A stretch of DNA of 64,000 bases from Agrostemma githago (GCA_958450325.1 OY288241.1:41292278-41356277), one strand, 5' to 3'. Shown: positions 35,284-47,170, numbered from the stretch's first letter. Translations and numbers: made by a program. Notes: generated by a model not told the origin, from the letters alone.

Positions 35284-36906
35284 TTATTGAAAAATCACAC
35301 AAGTATTTATAAAATAATTAAAAATGTCTTAAAAACTTTAGTACTACTAATTAGGGTGTTTCCAAAACTTATAAAACTAAAATTCCCTAATTATTATTCC
35401 CTCCGAGTTACTATTATTCTCTCAAAAGCTTTTGGGGTGAAAAATAAGAAAAGGGGAAATGAATGGTTAAAAAAAGACGGAGGAAGATAGAGAAATGAGA
35501 GATTAATTGTGAACCACACATTGATGACCTAAAAAGGAAAGTGAGACAAAAATCAAACTCAGCTCAAAAAAGAAAGTGAGACAATAATAGGAACTCGGAG
35601 GGAGTATTAGTTTCGATAATACGAATATAAATTGGACTTTACGGCAAGTGTCAAATTAAATTTTTTAACGTCTGTTATTTAATTTAAATAATTAATCAAA
35701 TTTAGGATATGATAAGGTGTGATTTTACTCACAAAGTATCAGATTTAAACATCTCCAAAATTTCTGGAAAAACAACTCGTTTATGTGAAACGAAGCATTT
35801 TAACGACAAATCGTAATTTTGTCCAAAAATTATTATTATTAATTAAAGACTTCGATAAATAGTAAAACAATTACGTAAAATAGTTAAAATAGATTTTTGG
35901 ACATTCTGTCGAGAAAAATAATTTTTTCAGAATCCTTAAACTCGGTTTTTAAAGAGTTTTCTCGCTAATCATCTAATCTCGACAATAACAATTAATAAAA
36001 ATAATAATTACAAAATGATTTATGTATTAATACCCAAAAATTATTATTTCACTTAAAAATCATCACTTTCCAGAATCTAACAACTTGTCCATATTTCGAA
36101 AATTCCAGATTTAACACATTCGGTTAAAACCGTCTATTAAAACCCGTTTTCACAATTAACGATTCTCTTAATAACACTTGTTGTTCTTAATAATTGATTA
36201 AAGTACTAAAAATCATAAAAACACATTTTTTTCCAAGAATCATCAGGAACATATTTTCTCCAGTTTTAAAACACAAACCAGAAATCGGAAATTAAAATGA
36301 CAAATACGGTTTTAACGATAAACGATGATTTAAAGTGATTAATTAATTCACCAACTTAAAAATTACAAATTTTTTTGAAAGATATCAGAAAATTCAACAT
36401 CACCATGAAGATTACCCACGGTAAATTTCAGATTAAAATAAAATGTTTAAGTGCTAGAACTAAAAATCGGCTTTTAATCGTTTTTGTTTGTAAACGGTAA
36501 TAATTCAATAATCGATAACAAAAATATCAGAAAAATACAAATTTATCAAAAATCATCAAAAATATCATTTTTACAGAATATAATCATATATTACATGTTT
36601 AGGCCGAATAATACGATTTTACAAATTAATATAACATTTCAATCGTTAATCTCGTAAAAGCGACAAAAATACCGAAACATGCAAATTTTAAAATTTTAAA
36701 ATTTTTCCATATTATATGACATACATATATTTTCAAAAATAAAATATAAAAATATACATGCAATTACACAATTAAAATCAAGTAATACCGAGTAACATTG
36801 ACGTTACCTCTAATCCAAATCGGAATCGATAATATACTCGTCAACCTCGAGATCGTCCACAAAACCTATACCACACAAAAAACATGGCAGAAAAATACCA
36901 TGAGAG
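35284..36906 (-). repeat. 5' LTR of the chromovirus-like element, outer part
   Basis: It continues the LTR after Athila-like copy 2 and aligns with about 21120-23190 of the 3' LTR. Similarity ends near 36906, where RPA-bearing Helitron sequence resumes; the first 0.95 kb of the LTR is absent. Confidence 0.75.
35397..35604. mobile_element. Stowaway-type MITE, 208 bp
   Basis: Terminal inverted repeats TTCCCTCCGAGTTACTATTATT and CTCCCTCCGAGTTCCTATTATT flanked by TA on both sides (35395-35396 and 35605-35606). Removing it restores the LTR sequence TTATTATTAG seen at 21870. Confidence 0.9.
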
Positions 36907-36989
36907 TTGCTTGGAGTCTTTGAGTATTTGAAGAGAGTTGCTTGGAGCTTGCGAAGAGAGGTTGTTGCATTAAATTTGTTAAATTTATA

Positions 36990-38240
36990 TCCCCGATAGA
37001 ATGAAAGTCGTTGATATATAACAGTGAATACGAATAGCTGTGCGAAGAAATTCGAGGACTGTGGATTGTTAAACCTCTCCTCAAATGCGTCGACTTCCGC
37101 TATGTTCGGGTTAACCTCAAAAGTAGTTGCATTGAAGGTGGTTTGAACACGCCAAGAATCTGGTCATTTGGTGGCAAAACAGTGGTGTTAAATACAAATA
37201 AAGTAGGAACGCAATAACGAAGGAATGCGAGAAACGTAAAAGCGGTACATACTCTCATAAATTTTGGGCTCGACACAACGGAAAACAATAACCTTCGACT
37301 GTTCCAGGTTTGGGAGCGCTTGCAAAACCTCTGGGAGATTGGTCGCATGGGGTAACCACAATGTACATAGAAGTACTTCACCGCTGCGAAGGCGATGTCT
37401 TGGGTGAGACAATGAAATTGTTAACATTTGTAGATGAAAATTGTTGTCAAAAAATGTGACACAAAAGCAGTGAAAATGAGATGTGGATGATAGAAAGAAC
37501 TTACTCAACGTCTTCTAGCTTGATGTTCCTGTATTTGAAACCATTTTTGGTTTCTATCATTGCACCTATTTCGTAAAGCTTTCCGACAACATCTAACACA
37601 TTGAAAGAAATTATTAATACAACTTCGTGAATGAGATGGACTGTAGATTAGTTATATGAAAGTGGAAAGTGGTTCAAGAATATCCTACGTACTGTCCGGA
37701 TGGAGTTCTACCACAAAGTATATCTTCGAACATTGCGAAACGATAGCACTTATTGCGTATCAATTTGTCGTTGGGCAAATGTGTTACTTTCGTCGAGAAT
37801 TCCACATTCAACCTGCAAGGATGCAACTTTGCTTTGTCTTTTCCGGAGTTAGTAACAACGGTCAGGCTTCGAATGTTGTACGCCTCACCGCCAAAAAAAT
37901 ATGTCTTGAACTTATGGAGCAATGATTTCCTAATTGAAGCTTGAACCAATTCATTCTAAAAGAACATATGAAATATTAACATGTATCAGAACCCTCGATC
38001 CAAAAGAACGAATCTGAAACTAAACATCAACAGCAAATACAAATGAGATATTTCGCATTCAACAATTACCTTCCCATTAATAAAGAGTAATTCAACAGCT
38101 TCGACCTTTGTCTTGTCCATATATTCTGTTCTAGTCCAATGGTAAACAACCCTTACATCTATATCCCTCAACCGCACACCTTGACATAATGAGGAGAATG
38201 TTTCCTTAGTCAGATCACACATAAATGAAGACATATTCAA
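36990..38240 (-). pseudogene. Replication protein A large-subunit-like gene of the Helitron
   Basis: Five minus-strand exons with GT/AG borders: 38240-38070 (LRDIDVRVVYHWTRTEY..., OB-fold A start), 37955-about 37689 (QASIRKSLLHKFKTYFFGGEAY, VEFSTKVTHLP), 37592-37505 (DVVGKLYEIGAMIETKNG, OB-fold B start), 37383-37253 (LLCTLWLPHATNLPEVLQ, VIVFRCVEPKIYE) and a last one near 37155-36990 (ATTFEVNPNIAEVDAFEERF). These follow the order of plant RPA1/DUF223 proteins, which bind single-stranded DNA, and many plant Helitrons carry such a gene upstream of Rep. The 3' part including any zinc finger is missing because the nested retroelement begins at 36906. It may have been intact before that insertion. 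Confidence 0.75.
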
Positions 38241-38699
38241 CGAAAGTTTGTATTAGTTTGGTATTGGGTTGTTCGACCTTTTAGAATATGACGCTTGAAA
38301 GAAAGGCAAAACACGATGACTCGAATTGAAGATTGCAGGAACCTTTTATAGCCAAAATCAGAGGTGAACACGAAGTCAAGTTGAACGGAGACGAAGAGCC
38401 ATGTAATCATTCTTGGAAGGATGAGCAGTTGGTTTTCTAGGCAACTTTCAATAACGCATTACCTCGATAATGAATCTACATGTGTAGTTGTGTAGTTTCA
38501 TCACTTCCTGAAGTTGATTAAGAAGATGGATTGAATTCTTATTGGAATGAAGAGGTGAAGTAATGGCTGCTTCGGTTCGTGCATATGGTAATTAATGACG
38601 GGTATAGTAATTAATGCTCTTTGAACAATTGCATGCAAATGTATCTTGAATTATACTAACAATACTTCAAAAAACAAAATGAAAAAAAAAGATCTCTAT

Positions 38700-38767
38700 T
38701 CTCAATCGGAGAGCAAGGGAAGGTGACACCTATTGGTTTTAGGTGCCTTCTTTTTTATAAAGAAGAT
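38700..38767 (-). other. Helitron 5' terminus
   Basis: Minus strand starts TCTTCTTTATAAAAAAG after A (38768). A short inverted repeat CACCTA/TAGGTG lies about 25 bp inside. The adjoining flank continues solo LTR A1. Confidence 0.8.
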
Positions 38768-40008
38768 TTTGCTTTTATAAACTTTAGAAACACCCTAATT
38801 AGTAGTACTACAATATTTAAGTTATTTTAATAATTTAATAAGCACTTTCAGGATATTTCAATAATTTCATCGACCCATTTATTCTCGTTTTAGAAATTAA
38901 TATTGTTAAGGTCGAAAGTATTAGTTTTATAAATCTATATCGTTTACTAAAAGTGTTGTATCAGTATGAACTAATATTTTTGATATTTTGATATGATGTT
39001 ATTTTTAGTAAAGTTTATAAAAATAGATGTTTTCTCAAAATATGAAGTTTTCTCTTTTAGAATATAATGTTTATTCCTTTTATCTCCATATTATTTATAA
39101 TGATTATCTATTTTGAATATCAATAATTACCTGTTCTAGAGTTATGGAATAAGGATAAATGTGGGGTTAGATTAATACAGTCTAGGATGTATTGTTTTGC
39201 CATCAACTATAAGGCTGGTGTATCTATTTAGATTGCATTGGTTGTTGAACTGGATACATTTGGTATCCAGGAGTATATGTGCATTGTGTCCTTAAGCTAG
39301 ATATCGCATCGTGTTAGTCGCCGTTAGTTGAACTGGATACATTTGGTTTTCAGGAGGGGTGTATATTACTTAAGTTAGGACCTCGCATTGATAAGTCGTC
39401 TTCCTATTATGGTTGAGTTGCCTAGTTAGAGACTTTGGATCTTCGCTGCATGTGAAGTTGGTGTTTGAGTTCTCGAAGCTAGTTTTTAGTATATCCTTAG
39501 CGAAAGTCTAGCCTTGTGCACACCGATTCCATCCATAACCCCAGTTTTCAATATTATTACTTTTATCTATAAATTTTGATTTGCGGGTTGGCATATGTTT
39601 TAAGTTAACTCCAAAAGCTTATTTTTATTATAATGTTTTACTGTTTTTCGTTTTTACTATTTTTATATAATAGTAATTACAGTTTTAAAATCTTGTAATA
39701 TGGCTGGGAGAACGTCGTCGTTGCTTCTCAATGATTGTGGCTGTTATATTTTTAACATGGCAGGGATATATGTTCCCTTCGGTTGGGCTAACGGGCAGTT
39801 GTGGATCCTGCTTTGTTTTTAATAAATTTCTGTACTATGGATTGTTATACCCCGTTTGAGGATTATTTTTATTTTTAGCCATTTTTATTTAATGGCTCAT
39901 GTTTGACTTTACCACTTTATTTTATCAAAACATAAATACAGTGTGTTATAATCCCACATCTACAGTGTTTCCGCCACTGTATTGCATTAGTATTTATAGT
40001 GGATTACA
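38768..40008 (+). repeat. Solo chromovirus-like LTR A1, second part
   Basis: It continues the LTR from 8614 and ends GTGGATTACA at 40008, followed by TSD AACAA. It shares GGCTGGGAGAACGTC and TGTTTCCGCCACTGT blocks with LTR A2. Confidence 0.88.
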
Positions 40009-40318
40009 AACAATCCGACGAAAGAATAATGCTTGCGTTGGAATGTTCGACGCAAAAGACGGTGCGGCGGAATCCCCGCCGCATGTCGACGCTAAATGAA
40101 GGAGCCAAGAAAATATATTTTCTGCCAATCAATGCGTTTGAATCGCCAATGCAACTGTGACGCATGAAGGCTGTTTGGGTCAGATTCACCGACGCAGACC
40201 TTATGAATTTGACGCAAGGGCAGCTTGTATCCAGTCAATTTTATTTTTTAAAATTTTTTTTAGACATTGCGAAGGAATTGCTGTCGCACATTCCGTCGCA
40301 ATTTTTTTAAAAAAACCC
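40009..40318 (+). repeat. Right part of a possible CACTA-type MITE
   Basis: It contains several GCGACGG/GACGC-like steps and ends ATTCCGTCGCAATTTTTTT, inverted to the left arm at 6831-6882. See that entry. Confidence 0.35.
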
Positions 40319-40620
40319 CAATAAAAAAACAACGAACCTAATTCCTCCTTCGTCATTTCACCAATTCCCCAACTCATAACCTCTGACGCCGACCCCTAAC
40401 CCCAATCTCCTCCCTTTCCCCCCTTGTCGGAGCTCCGACGAATCCCCACCATCGGCGTCCTTACTTACTCCGGCGACCCCTTTTCCCCTTCCCTTTCTCC
40501 TTATCCTTCCCCTCAGCTCTTTGCCACCTGCGATGCCCTCGCACGCCGTGTACGCCGCTAACCTCCACATCGCCAACCTCTTCTCATTCCTTTCTTTGAT
40601 TCCTCCATGTTGTGTTATTA
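40319..40620. other. GC-richer unassigned segment
   Basis: Cytosine-rich plus strand (CTCCGACGAATCCCCACC...) unlike its AT-rich surroundings. It could be a gene fragment or a 5' leader, but no protein motif is evident in any frame. Confidence 0.3.
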
Positions 40621-41000
40621 TTGTTGTTTTCGTTAGTGAAGTTCGATTTTTGTTATTGAAGCTATTTTTTTAGGATTTTGTTGTTACTATTGTTATTATA
40701 ATATTATTGTTGTTGTTGTTGTAGTTGATGGTGTTGTTGTTGTTGTAGATGTTGTTTTATGGGAAGAAGGGGTCCTTGTTGATGTTGTTCTTGTCATAGT
40801 AGTAGTATTTGTTTTTGTTTTTGTTGTTGTTGATATGATTTTCACCCTTTTGTAACAAGAAGACAATAATATTTGATGATGAATGAAAATGCCTAAATAC
40901 GTAAAACTCACTACATGAAGTAAAATTATGGAGATGATGGTGTGGGTAGTGGTTGTATTGGTTATGGTACTAACTTGTATTAGTTTGTGGTAGTAGTACT
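40621..41000. repeat. Trinucleotide-rich locus, part 1 (GTT/GTA)
   Basis: Irregular runs of GTT, GTA and ATG-like triplets. The same composition resumes after each of the two solo LTRs, at 49053 and 54038. Confidence 0.7.
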
Positions 41001-41659
41001 TGTAACACCCCTGATTTTTATAAACTTAAATTAAATTAAAATTTTGTCAGTATTTTTATTTTGTTTACGATTTAACTCGTAATTCTTAAAACTATTACAA
41101 AATGAATTTATCGTTTAATTGTTTCAATCTTCTAAAATTCTATTTGTCTCGGAGACTCTTCTTATATTTAAAACCTATTTTTATTTCTGTTTTGAATTAT
41201 TTTAAACATTTAATTCAATTATTATTGAAAGTATATTTCGGCGATTTAAATTCTAAATTACTTTATTTATTTATATTTAAGCTCGAATTTCTATTTTTGG
41301 CTCAAGGTTCATCTATTTTAAATTTCGTGAAAACATTTATTCCCTTTCTTCAAAAAAATCAATTTAATTCACTTCGTCGAAAATTTACTATTTATCGGGA
41401 AATACTATTTCGTCGTCTAATCATTTATTTCTATAAACTCCATTTTCGTCTCTAATATTATTTATACCTCGAGAAATGTTATTTTTACTCGTTTTAGTTG
41501 ACGATCCAATTATTTAGTAATTTTATTAACTGGATTTTAATTCAATTACTTGGGTCAGTCAACTTGTCGTTACGAGATTCGTCTCCTACCCGATTCAATT
41601 AATCAATTCGTTTTCTTATCATGATTAGTTTTTAGTGGACCACTTCTTTTCCCACTAAT

Positions 41660-42860
41660 TGATTTGCACCGTTTCATCATTCATCTCCCTTTGGCTCCTC
41701 GTCCACCGCTTCAGTCATTTCTTATTAACTTGTACACCTCCCCTCACCTATTGTTCATCCCCTTTTTCCTTTCTTGTTTCCTCCGTATAACAGGCTGCAG
41801 AATCGTCATCTTTTTTTTACCGCACACCCATCTTCGTCTTCATCAATTCCTCTTCACGCCTTTCTTTTCCTTCTCCTCTGTCTTTTGCTGCTGCTGCTCT
41901 GTTTCCCTCCTGCTGTACGTTGCTGTGCGGCTGCTGCTGGCCGTCGTCGTCGTTTGTGTTGATGCTGCTGCGTTACTATTGTCAACTCGCTACTGCTGCA
42001 ATACGTTGCTGGTCGTTGATGCTCTGTGTTGTTCTCCTCCTTCTGTTTTTTTTGTCGTTGCTGCGGCTGTCCTGGTTGGTCCTTTGTCCTTCATCTTTTC
42101 TTATTTTGTTATTTCGTTCTCTTTTTCTTTCTCTTCCCGATTTCGACAGTTGTGTTGTTGCTGCTGCTGCCTTGTTAATTTGTTTCGTGCTGAGACTGCT
42201 GATGTCGTTTTGTGCAACTGCTACTCGTTTTTGTTGTGATTTTCGTACTGCTGCAACATGTCGCTGTTATGCACGGTTTTGTTGTCGATTGAGTCTTTGT
42301 TTCTCATCCCTCTTTCTTCTATGCTTTCGTCCTTCCTCGGTCTTCTGTCCTGTATCGCAGACCTACTGCCGTTCTTTTTATTTTCTTCTCTTTCCTTGTT
42401 GCGATTCATGCTGCTGTGGGCATCAACTTCTCGTTCTGATTTGTGCTACTTCCGTTTTGGTCGTTTATGTTATTGCTTCTCTTGTTTCTGCTGTTTCGTT
42501 TTGCTTTCGTAACCGCTGCCCACTTCTTCTTCTATTCCTTTTTCGTTCTGCTTAGTCTTTCGTCTGTTACTGAGTCGATGTTGTTGTTCTCGATACGTTG
42601 TCTTTGTTGCTACGTTTTTTTAGTTGTTGTGGATCGTGCCTGCTCGGTCGTGTTCTCGTATTTTTGATGCTGTTGTTCGAATGCTACTGCTACTGCTATT
42701 TCGATGATTCTTCTCCCTCTTCTTCTTCTTCATCTTTCCCTCTTTTCTCATTTCGTTGCCGCTGTTTGTTGGTTCCTTTGTTTTAGTCGTCTGAAGTTTC
42801 CGAGCCGTGTTCTTCACCCCTCCAGTTTCGGGTTCTGTTGTCACTAATCATTCAGTCGAT
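41660..42860 (+). other. Pyrimidine-rich segment of LTR A2 with long chance frames
   Basis: T/C-rich with CTG and CTT steps. Overlapping frames at 41664-42239 and 41920-42555 read mostly Leu, Phe, Cys, Ser and Val; low complexity and stop depletion explain them. No gene is called. Confidence 0.55.
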
Positions 42861-43084
42861 TTGTATCGCTGTTTGTTGGTTCCTAATTTCTGGGATTTTG
42901 CGAGGCCCCTGACGAGGACGTGCTCGAGATCGATTTGTATCGCCTAAAGGTAAGTTTAGGACGTTACTCGATTTTATATCCACTACTAGAAAAGATGGCA
43001 AAGAAATCATCATAAATGTCCTAAGACACCATTTTGGAGATGATCTCCACGTCAAAGGTGTCTTAGGGTAAGAAATCATGTGAG

Positions 43085-43330
43085 AAAAATGATTTCTTTG
43101 TTTATGCTTTATAAATCAATTTTAAGAGATAAATGGTTTCTTTGATCCATGAGAAAGACACCTTTTGGGAGAGATAAATGATTTCTTATCTAAACTTAAT
43201 AAACCATGTAATGCACTTAAATGATTTCTTTGCCTACCCTTAATAAATCATGTAACACACTTAAATGATTTCTTTGTCTATTAACTTAATAAATCATTTA
43301 ATACTCTTAAATGGTTTCTTTGCTTCCATT
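43085..43330. repeat. CACTA left subterminal repeats
   Basis: AAATGATTTCTTTG and variants recur about six times with AATAAATCATGTAA-like spacers. Such arrays are where CACTA transposase binds. Confidence 0.65.
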
Positions 43331-43573
43331 ACCATTAATATCCAAAAATTAGTCTCTTTAATTTATTTTTAAATTATTTTAATATTTAGATATACAACCC
43401 AACTACTCCATATTACAATACAATGTACGTACTTCGTACTTGTTTTCAAGTATCAACTCAAATAGAGACGGATTTTCAGAAATTATCTGATATATATATT
43501 CCAAAATACGAGTAAGTCATAATTACATTAGAAGCGAACACTATCCCAAAAAAAATTAGTATTCACTTTGTAA

Positions 43574-43694
43574 ACGTCATAAAGTTGCAACCAAAAATCA
43601 TGGATTTGGGTCTTTGTTATTATACACGTCACTATGCCTCTCTTCCTTGCCAACGCATCAAATACTTCTCCCGCAAATTCTTTCTCGTTGATAC
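43574..43694 (-). pseudogene. Captured exon of a respiratory burst oxidase (Rboh)
   Basis: After an acceptor CAG the minus strand reads INEKEFAGEVFDALARKRG, then ITKTQIHDFWLQL, up to a GT donor. Plant Rboh NADPH oxidases have EFA...FDALARRR and ITKEEL.DFWLQI just before their EF-hands, so this is the exon ahead of the calcium-binding region. Residues thereafter (YDVYK) diverge. Only this exon is clear; a further possible exon at about 43925-43970 reads NSKEAEFARSGLFAKHLEMK and is unassigned. Confidence 0.6.
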
Positions 43695-44359
43695 CTGCAT
43701 TTCACACCCATTCAATTCAGACGCTCTCCTTTTGTTTCATAAATTTTATTTTCTATAGGATTATTGTTAGTGATTTCGCGTTTATAGACGTGGAAATTGT
43801 GGCTCTTCAGCCAATCTGTTCAAACATACATATAATCTTGCATTAACCTCGCAAATAGGATTCTGCAAGAAGAAAAGATGAACATAAGGTGCACAAATTA
43901 CCTTTCATTTCAAGATGCTTTGCAAATAAACCAGATCTTGCAAATTCTGCTTCCTTGGAGTTTGCATCGATCAATTTTTAACTGAAACACATACACCCCA
44001 ACATTAAGGTGAGTGTTACGAATCATACATTCTTAGTAAAGTACTTAACCATAACATCATACAGTCGTGAATCCCATAACTAATATGAGGCGGATCATAC
44101 TGAACACAATGAACATCCAGTTTCAAACTCAGACGAGAAATTGCAGTGTACGACGAACTTAAAACCCAAAAGTACATCTTCCTGACCAAAAAAGCAATCC
44201 AACTTCACGGATTCGGTGATTCCACACAGAAACTGACGTCAATAGGAAATAGGAAAAGAATGAAGATGATCAATTGTTTACAGCACAGAATTAGGACTGA
44301 AGTGTAACACAGATGCAGACATGCAGTTAATATTCAACAACAAGAAGAAGAAGACATAC

Positions 44360-44617
44360 ACCAGATTTGCCAGAGATAATGCAATTCCAGATCAGTAAAT
44401 TGACAAAACCATCTTGCAATGTCTCCGGCTTTGCCACAAAACCCTAGTAATTCAATCAAAGTAAATTAAAGAAAAATCAAAACCCTAAAATGGTCGATTT
44501 CTTAAAAACAAATACAGTAACAAGGAAGAAAATAGTAAAAGGACTGACATGAGGGTGATTGCGGCGCCATGATTTGCACTCTTCAACGAGACGGCCATGA
44601 GCAATGCCTCCAGACAT
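44360..44617 (-). pseudogene. Captured exons 1-2 of a SUMO-conjugating enzyme (SCE1/UBC9)
   Basis: Exon 1 (44617-44549) starts MSGGIAHGRLVEECKSW and ends NHPH before GTCAGT. Exon 2 (44443-44360) starts GFVAKPETLQDGFVNLL and ends SGKSG before GTATGT. These are the first 50 or so residues of plant SCE1, including the basic N-terminal helix that contacts SUMO and E1. The UBC core with the catalytic Cys is absent, so it cannot act as an E2. Changes such as R to C in EERKSW show drift. The intron is retained. Confidence 0.85.
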
Positions 44618-44849
44618 GCTTAGTTACTTCTCTAGACTAGGAATTAGAATGCGTTTGTTTTGTGAGAAGGGAGAAAATAAAAGGCGAAGAGGGGGAATGT
44701 CGGCTGCTGTGTTTTGGTCTATTTACCATCCAATGAAAAAGTTGGGTATCCCTTGTCTACATCATAATTTGATACTTTGTTATTGATGCACAAGGAAACG
44801 TAAGGAACCTTAAGCATTAATATACCTGACAAGACAAAACACAATAAGG

Positions 44850-45160
44850 GATTGGTTGATCACAAATTAAGAAGTCCTCGTCTACTTCACCATCGGTGTC
44901 ATATTCAGCAAACCCCCCTACACATTCAGGAAAACCGTTCACAACGTAACTCTCAAATGTACATACTAATATACATAGAAACTGTGACAAAGTGACTCGA
45001 GTGAGAAATTAACCTGAACCAGTGTGAGATTTTCTAAACGACACGAGCTACTAAGGAAGTCCAGTAGCACATCATTCCAGCTAACATCAACGCCTTGGCC
45101 GAGCTTAAGTCGAGTCAAATTCTGAAAAACGGGTAGCTCAAAGTTACCACTTGTAAGAGC
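44850..45160 (-). pseudogene. Captured exons of an F-box/LRR/FBD-type protein
   Basis: An exon from acceptor CAG to donor GTTAAT (45160-45014) reads ALTSGNFELPVFQNLTRLKLG, then DVLLDFLSSSCRLENLTLVQ, the LRR region common to plant F-box FBD proteins (LPxFxNLTxLxLG ... LLxxSPxLExLxL). A following segment near 44950-44850 reads GFPECVGGFAEYDTDGE, similar to the start of an FBD. The F-box itself is missing. Confidence 0.6.
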
Positions 45161-46118
45161 CTGAAGAAGAAAGAAACAATTAAATCCTAGCAAAGGCGGT
45201 GGATTTCCAAATGTTGAAGGCTGAAGCTAACTACCTCAAGACATTGGCCAGATAAGTACAAGGGCTTGCAATTAGAAACAGAAGAATAGAATAATAACAT
45301 TAACATTAATATTAAGTAATACTATAATCCAAGAGTGGTGTGTAGAGTGAAGAGTATAGTACCATCTTGTTTGTTTCACACTTTAGTTTGATCAGTGTGA
45401 TTCAGGGAACTGTACGTATTCTATCACTTTAGAAATTTCACATATTGACAACTTCACGCAAATCTTTGGTTTCTCAACCTTCTCTTATTTGGTTTCAACA
45501 CAAACATTATACGACTATTGTATACTATAATAAATTTATATCTTGTTTTGAACACCAAGACTACTTGGATATCTGTGATTTTATTTTATTGTCTACTATA
45601 ATATGAGTTCCGGACCCAAACCCATGTCCCCAAACTCGGATATTCTCCTATCCTCCTTTTTCATATACTTATATACTCGTTCGTTTACGGAACGGACGTC
45701 GGTCTTACTCTATAATTTAATTTGTGCTGACGACATTGTTGGTACTTATTGTATAAGGCTATAAGGTACATATACATATAGAGTTTGTGGTGGATGAAAA
45801 AGAAAGAAGAAAAAAGGCATGCAATGCAAAGTTGAAAGGAGCCCCGACAGAATGGAAGGAAGGAAGACAGCTTTTGGATTCTAAATATTCATTCATTCAT
45901 TTCCCAACAAATCTACTGTATGTACTACATACTTACTTTTATCATCATCCCCTCTCTTTCCTTCTACAAGTAATTGTCACCAAACCTGGCCAGCTAACCA
46001 GGAGGTTACAATCATCTTTTCCTATGTACGACAATAATAAAACTAAAGAATACAAGTAGACTTGACTCATAAACATTATGCCTAAGTAGATTAGAGGGAA
46101 AAAGTAGTCCAGTAATTG

Positions 46119-46452
46119 CGAAACACACAGAAAACAATCTGATCAACGCAGGGAGTACAGTACACAATTATCATTTCAGCTCAATCAATACAAAATCAAC
46201 AAAATTGAATCAAACGAGAAGAAAGTGAAGAGCGCATCAAATCGCCATAAAACGCAGAAAACAATTTAATTAAAGCAGGGAGTACGGACGTACAGTACAT
46301 AATCATTTAAGCTCAATCAATACTAAATCGACAAAACTGAATCAAAAAAGAAGAAGTTGCAGACCACAATCAAATAGGAAAAAGTGCAGAAAACAATCTG
46401 ACTAACGCAATTACCATTTCAGCTCATCAATACTAAATCATCAAAAGAGAGA
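46119..46452. repeat. Tandem repeat of about 130 bp, 2.6 copies, inside the CACTA element
   Basis: Units start with GCAGAAAACAATCTGA and contain CAGCTCAATCAATACTAAATC, at about 46125, 46255 and 46388. The third is shortened. Confidence 0.75.
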
Positions 46453-46799
46453 AAAAAATGTCGGAGCTGAGTAATCACTCCTTCACTGATAAGAAAACGG
46501 CAAATTGCAAATACGAGAGAATGTGGATGGAATTCATTCATACTGAATCATAGAGCTAAAAGTATCGGCCACCACCTTCAATAGCAACGGCCACAGGCTG
46601 ATTCGCTACAGCTGCAACGACTTCTCATCATATGTAGGGCCGAGGAAAAAAAAGTAGTTGTCGGCGAAGGAGGAGTGCGAATTGAGAGGTGAATGTCGAT
46701 GGACGATGGCGGAAAGAGGGGGGTTAGGGTTTGAGAGAAAGGGGAGATGCAGTAAGAAATGAGAAATGAGAAATGAGAAACTGAGAAGGGGTTCTGCGT

Positions 46800-47170
46800 G
46801 ATAAAAAAATATTTAGTGAGTTGATTACAACTTTAGAAGTCATTGTTTAGAAAATGGTGTCTTTATGTTGCCTTAGAAATCATTTACTTGAAAAATGATG
46901 TTTTTGTGATTAGATTTAATGTAGTTAGAAACCATTTCATGAAAAATGATGTCTTTGTATTAGATTGAATTTTCTTAGAAATCATTTTTTTTAAAAATGA
47001 TGTCTTTATATTAGATTGAATTTGTTTTGAAATCATTTTTTTTAAAATGATGTCTTTGTTAGTAGATAAGAGATCATTTATTTAGGATGATTGATTTCTT
47101 TAATCAAAGAGACCATTTAGTATACTTAAATGATTACTTATTAATGATTCCTTTAAGGCTTATTCTAGTA
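46800..47170. repeat. CACTA right subterminal repeats
   Basis: AGAAATCATTT plus AATGATGTCTTTG repeated about six times, inverted relative to the left array. Confidence 0.65.

Larger units (their letters stand above)
20936..36906 (-). mobile_element. Non-autonomous chromovirus-like LTR retrotransposon with lost outer ends
   Basis: Order on the plus strand: 3' LTR (20936-24098), PPT, 1.85 kb internal part with gag only, initiator-Met PBS (25931-25945), 5' LTR (25948-36906 with insertions). The internal part has no protease, RT or integrase, so it depended on other elements. The 3' LTR lacks its outer 1 kb or more and the 5' LTR lacks about 0.95 kb of its outer start, so no target duplication can be seen. 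Assignment to chromoviruses is from the gag style, the TGTAACACCC LTR start, large LTR size and PBS; it could be another Ty3/gypsy branch. Both boundaries are approximate. Confidence 0.75.
8615..38767 (-). mobile_element. Large Helitron (about 14 kb without nested insertion)
   Basis: The 5' end on the minus strand is TCTTCTTTATAAAAAAG preceded by A; the 3' end is a 10 bp hairpin followed by TATCATACTAG and then T. Joining the flanks restores the uninterrupted LTR sequence AAAA/TTCCC, which is conserved in sister copies, so insertion was A-to-T without duplication as expected for rolling-circle Helitrons. Order on the minus strand is 5' end, RPA1-like exons, nested retroelement (20936-36906), Rep/helicase gene, two XS-like exons in opposite orientation, 3' hairpin. 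The coding genes are broken, so it can no longer be autonomous. Confidence 0.9.

Noticed and set aside
40696..40911. Thr-rich minus-strand frame
   Set aside because: Complement of GTT/GTA triplet repeats; low complexity.
41664..42555. Two overlapping plus-strand frames of 191 and 211 codons
   Set aside because: They lie in a pyrimidine-rich LTR segment; composition (Leu/Phe/Cys/Ser/Val) and overlap show stop depletion, not coding.
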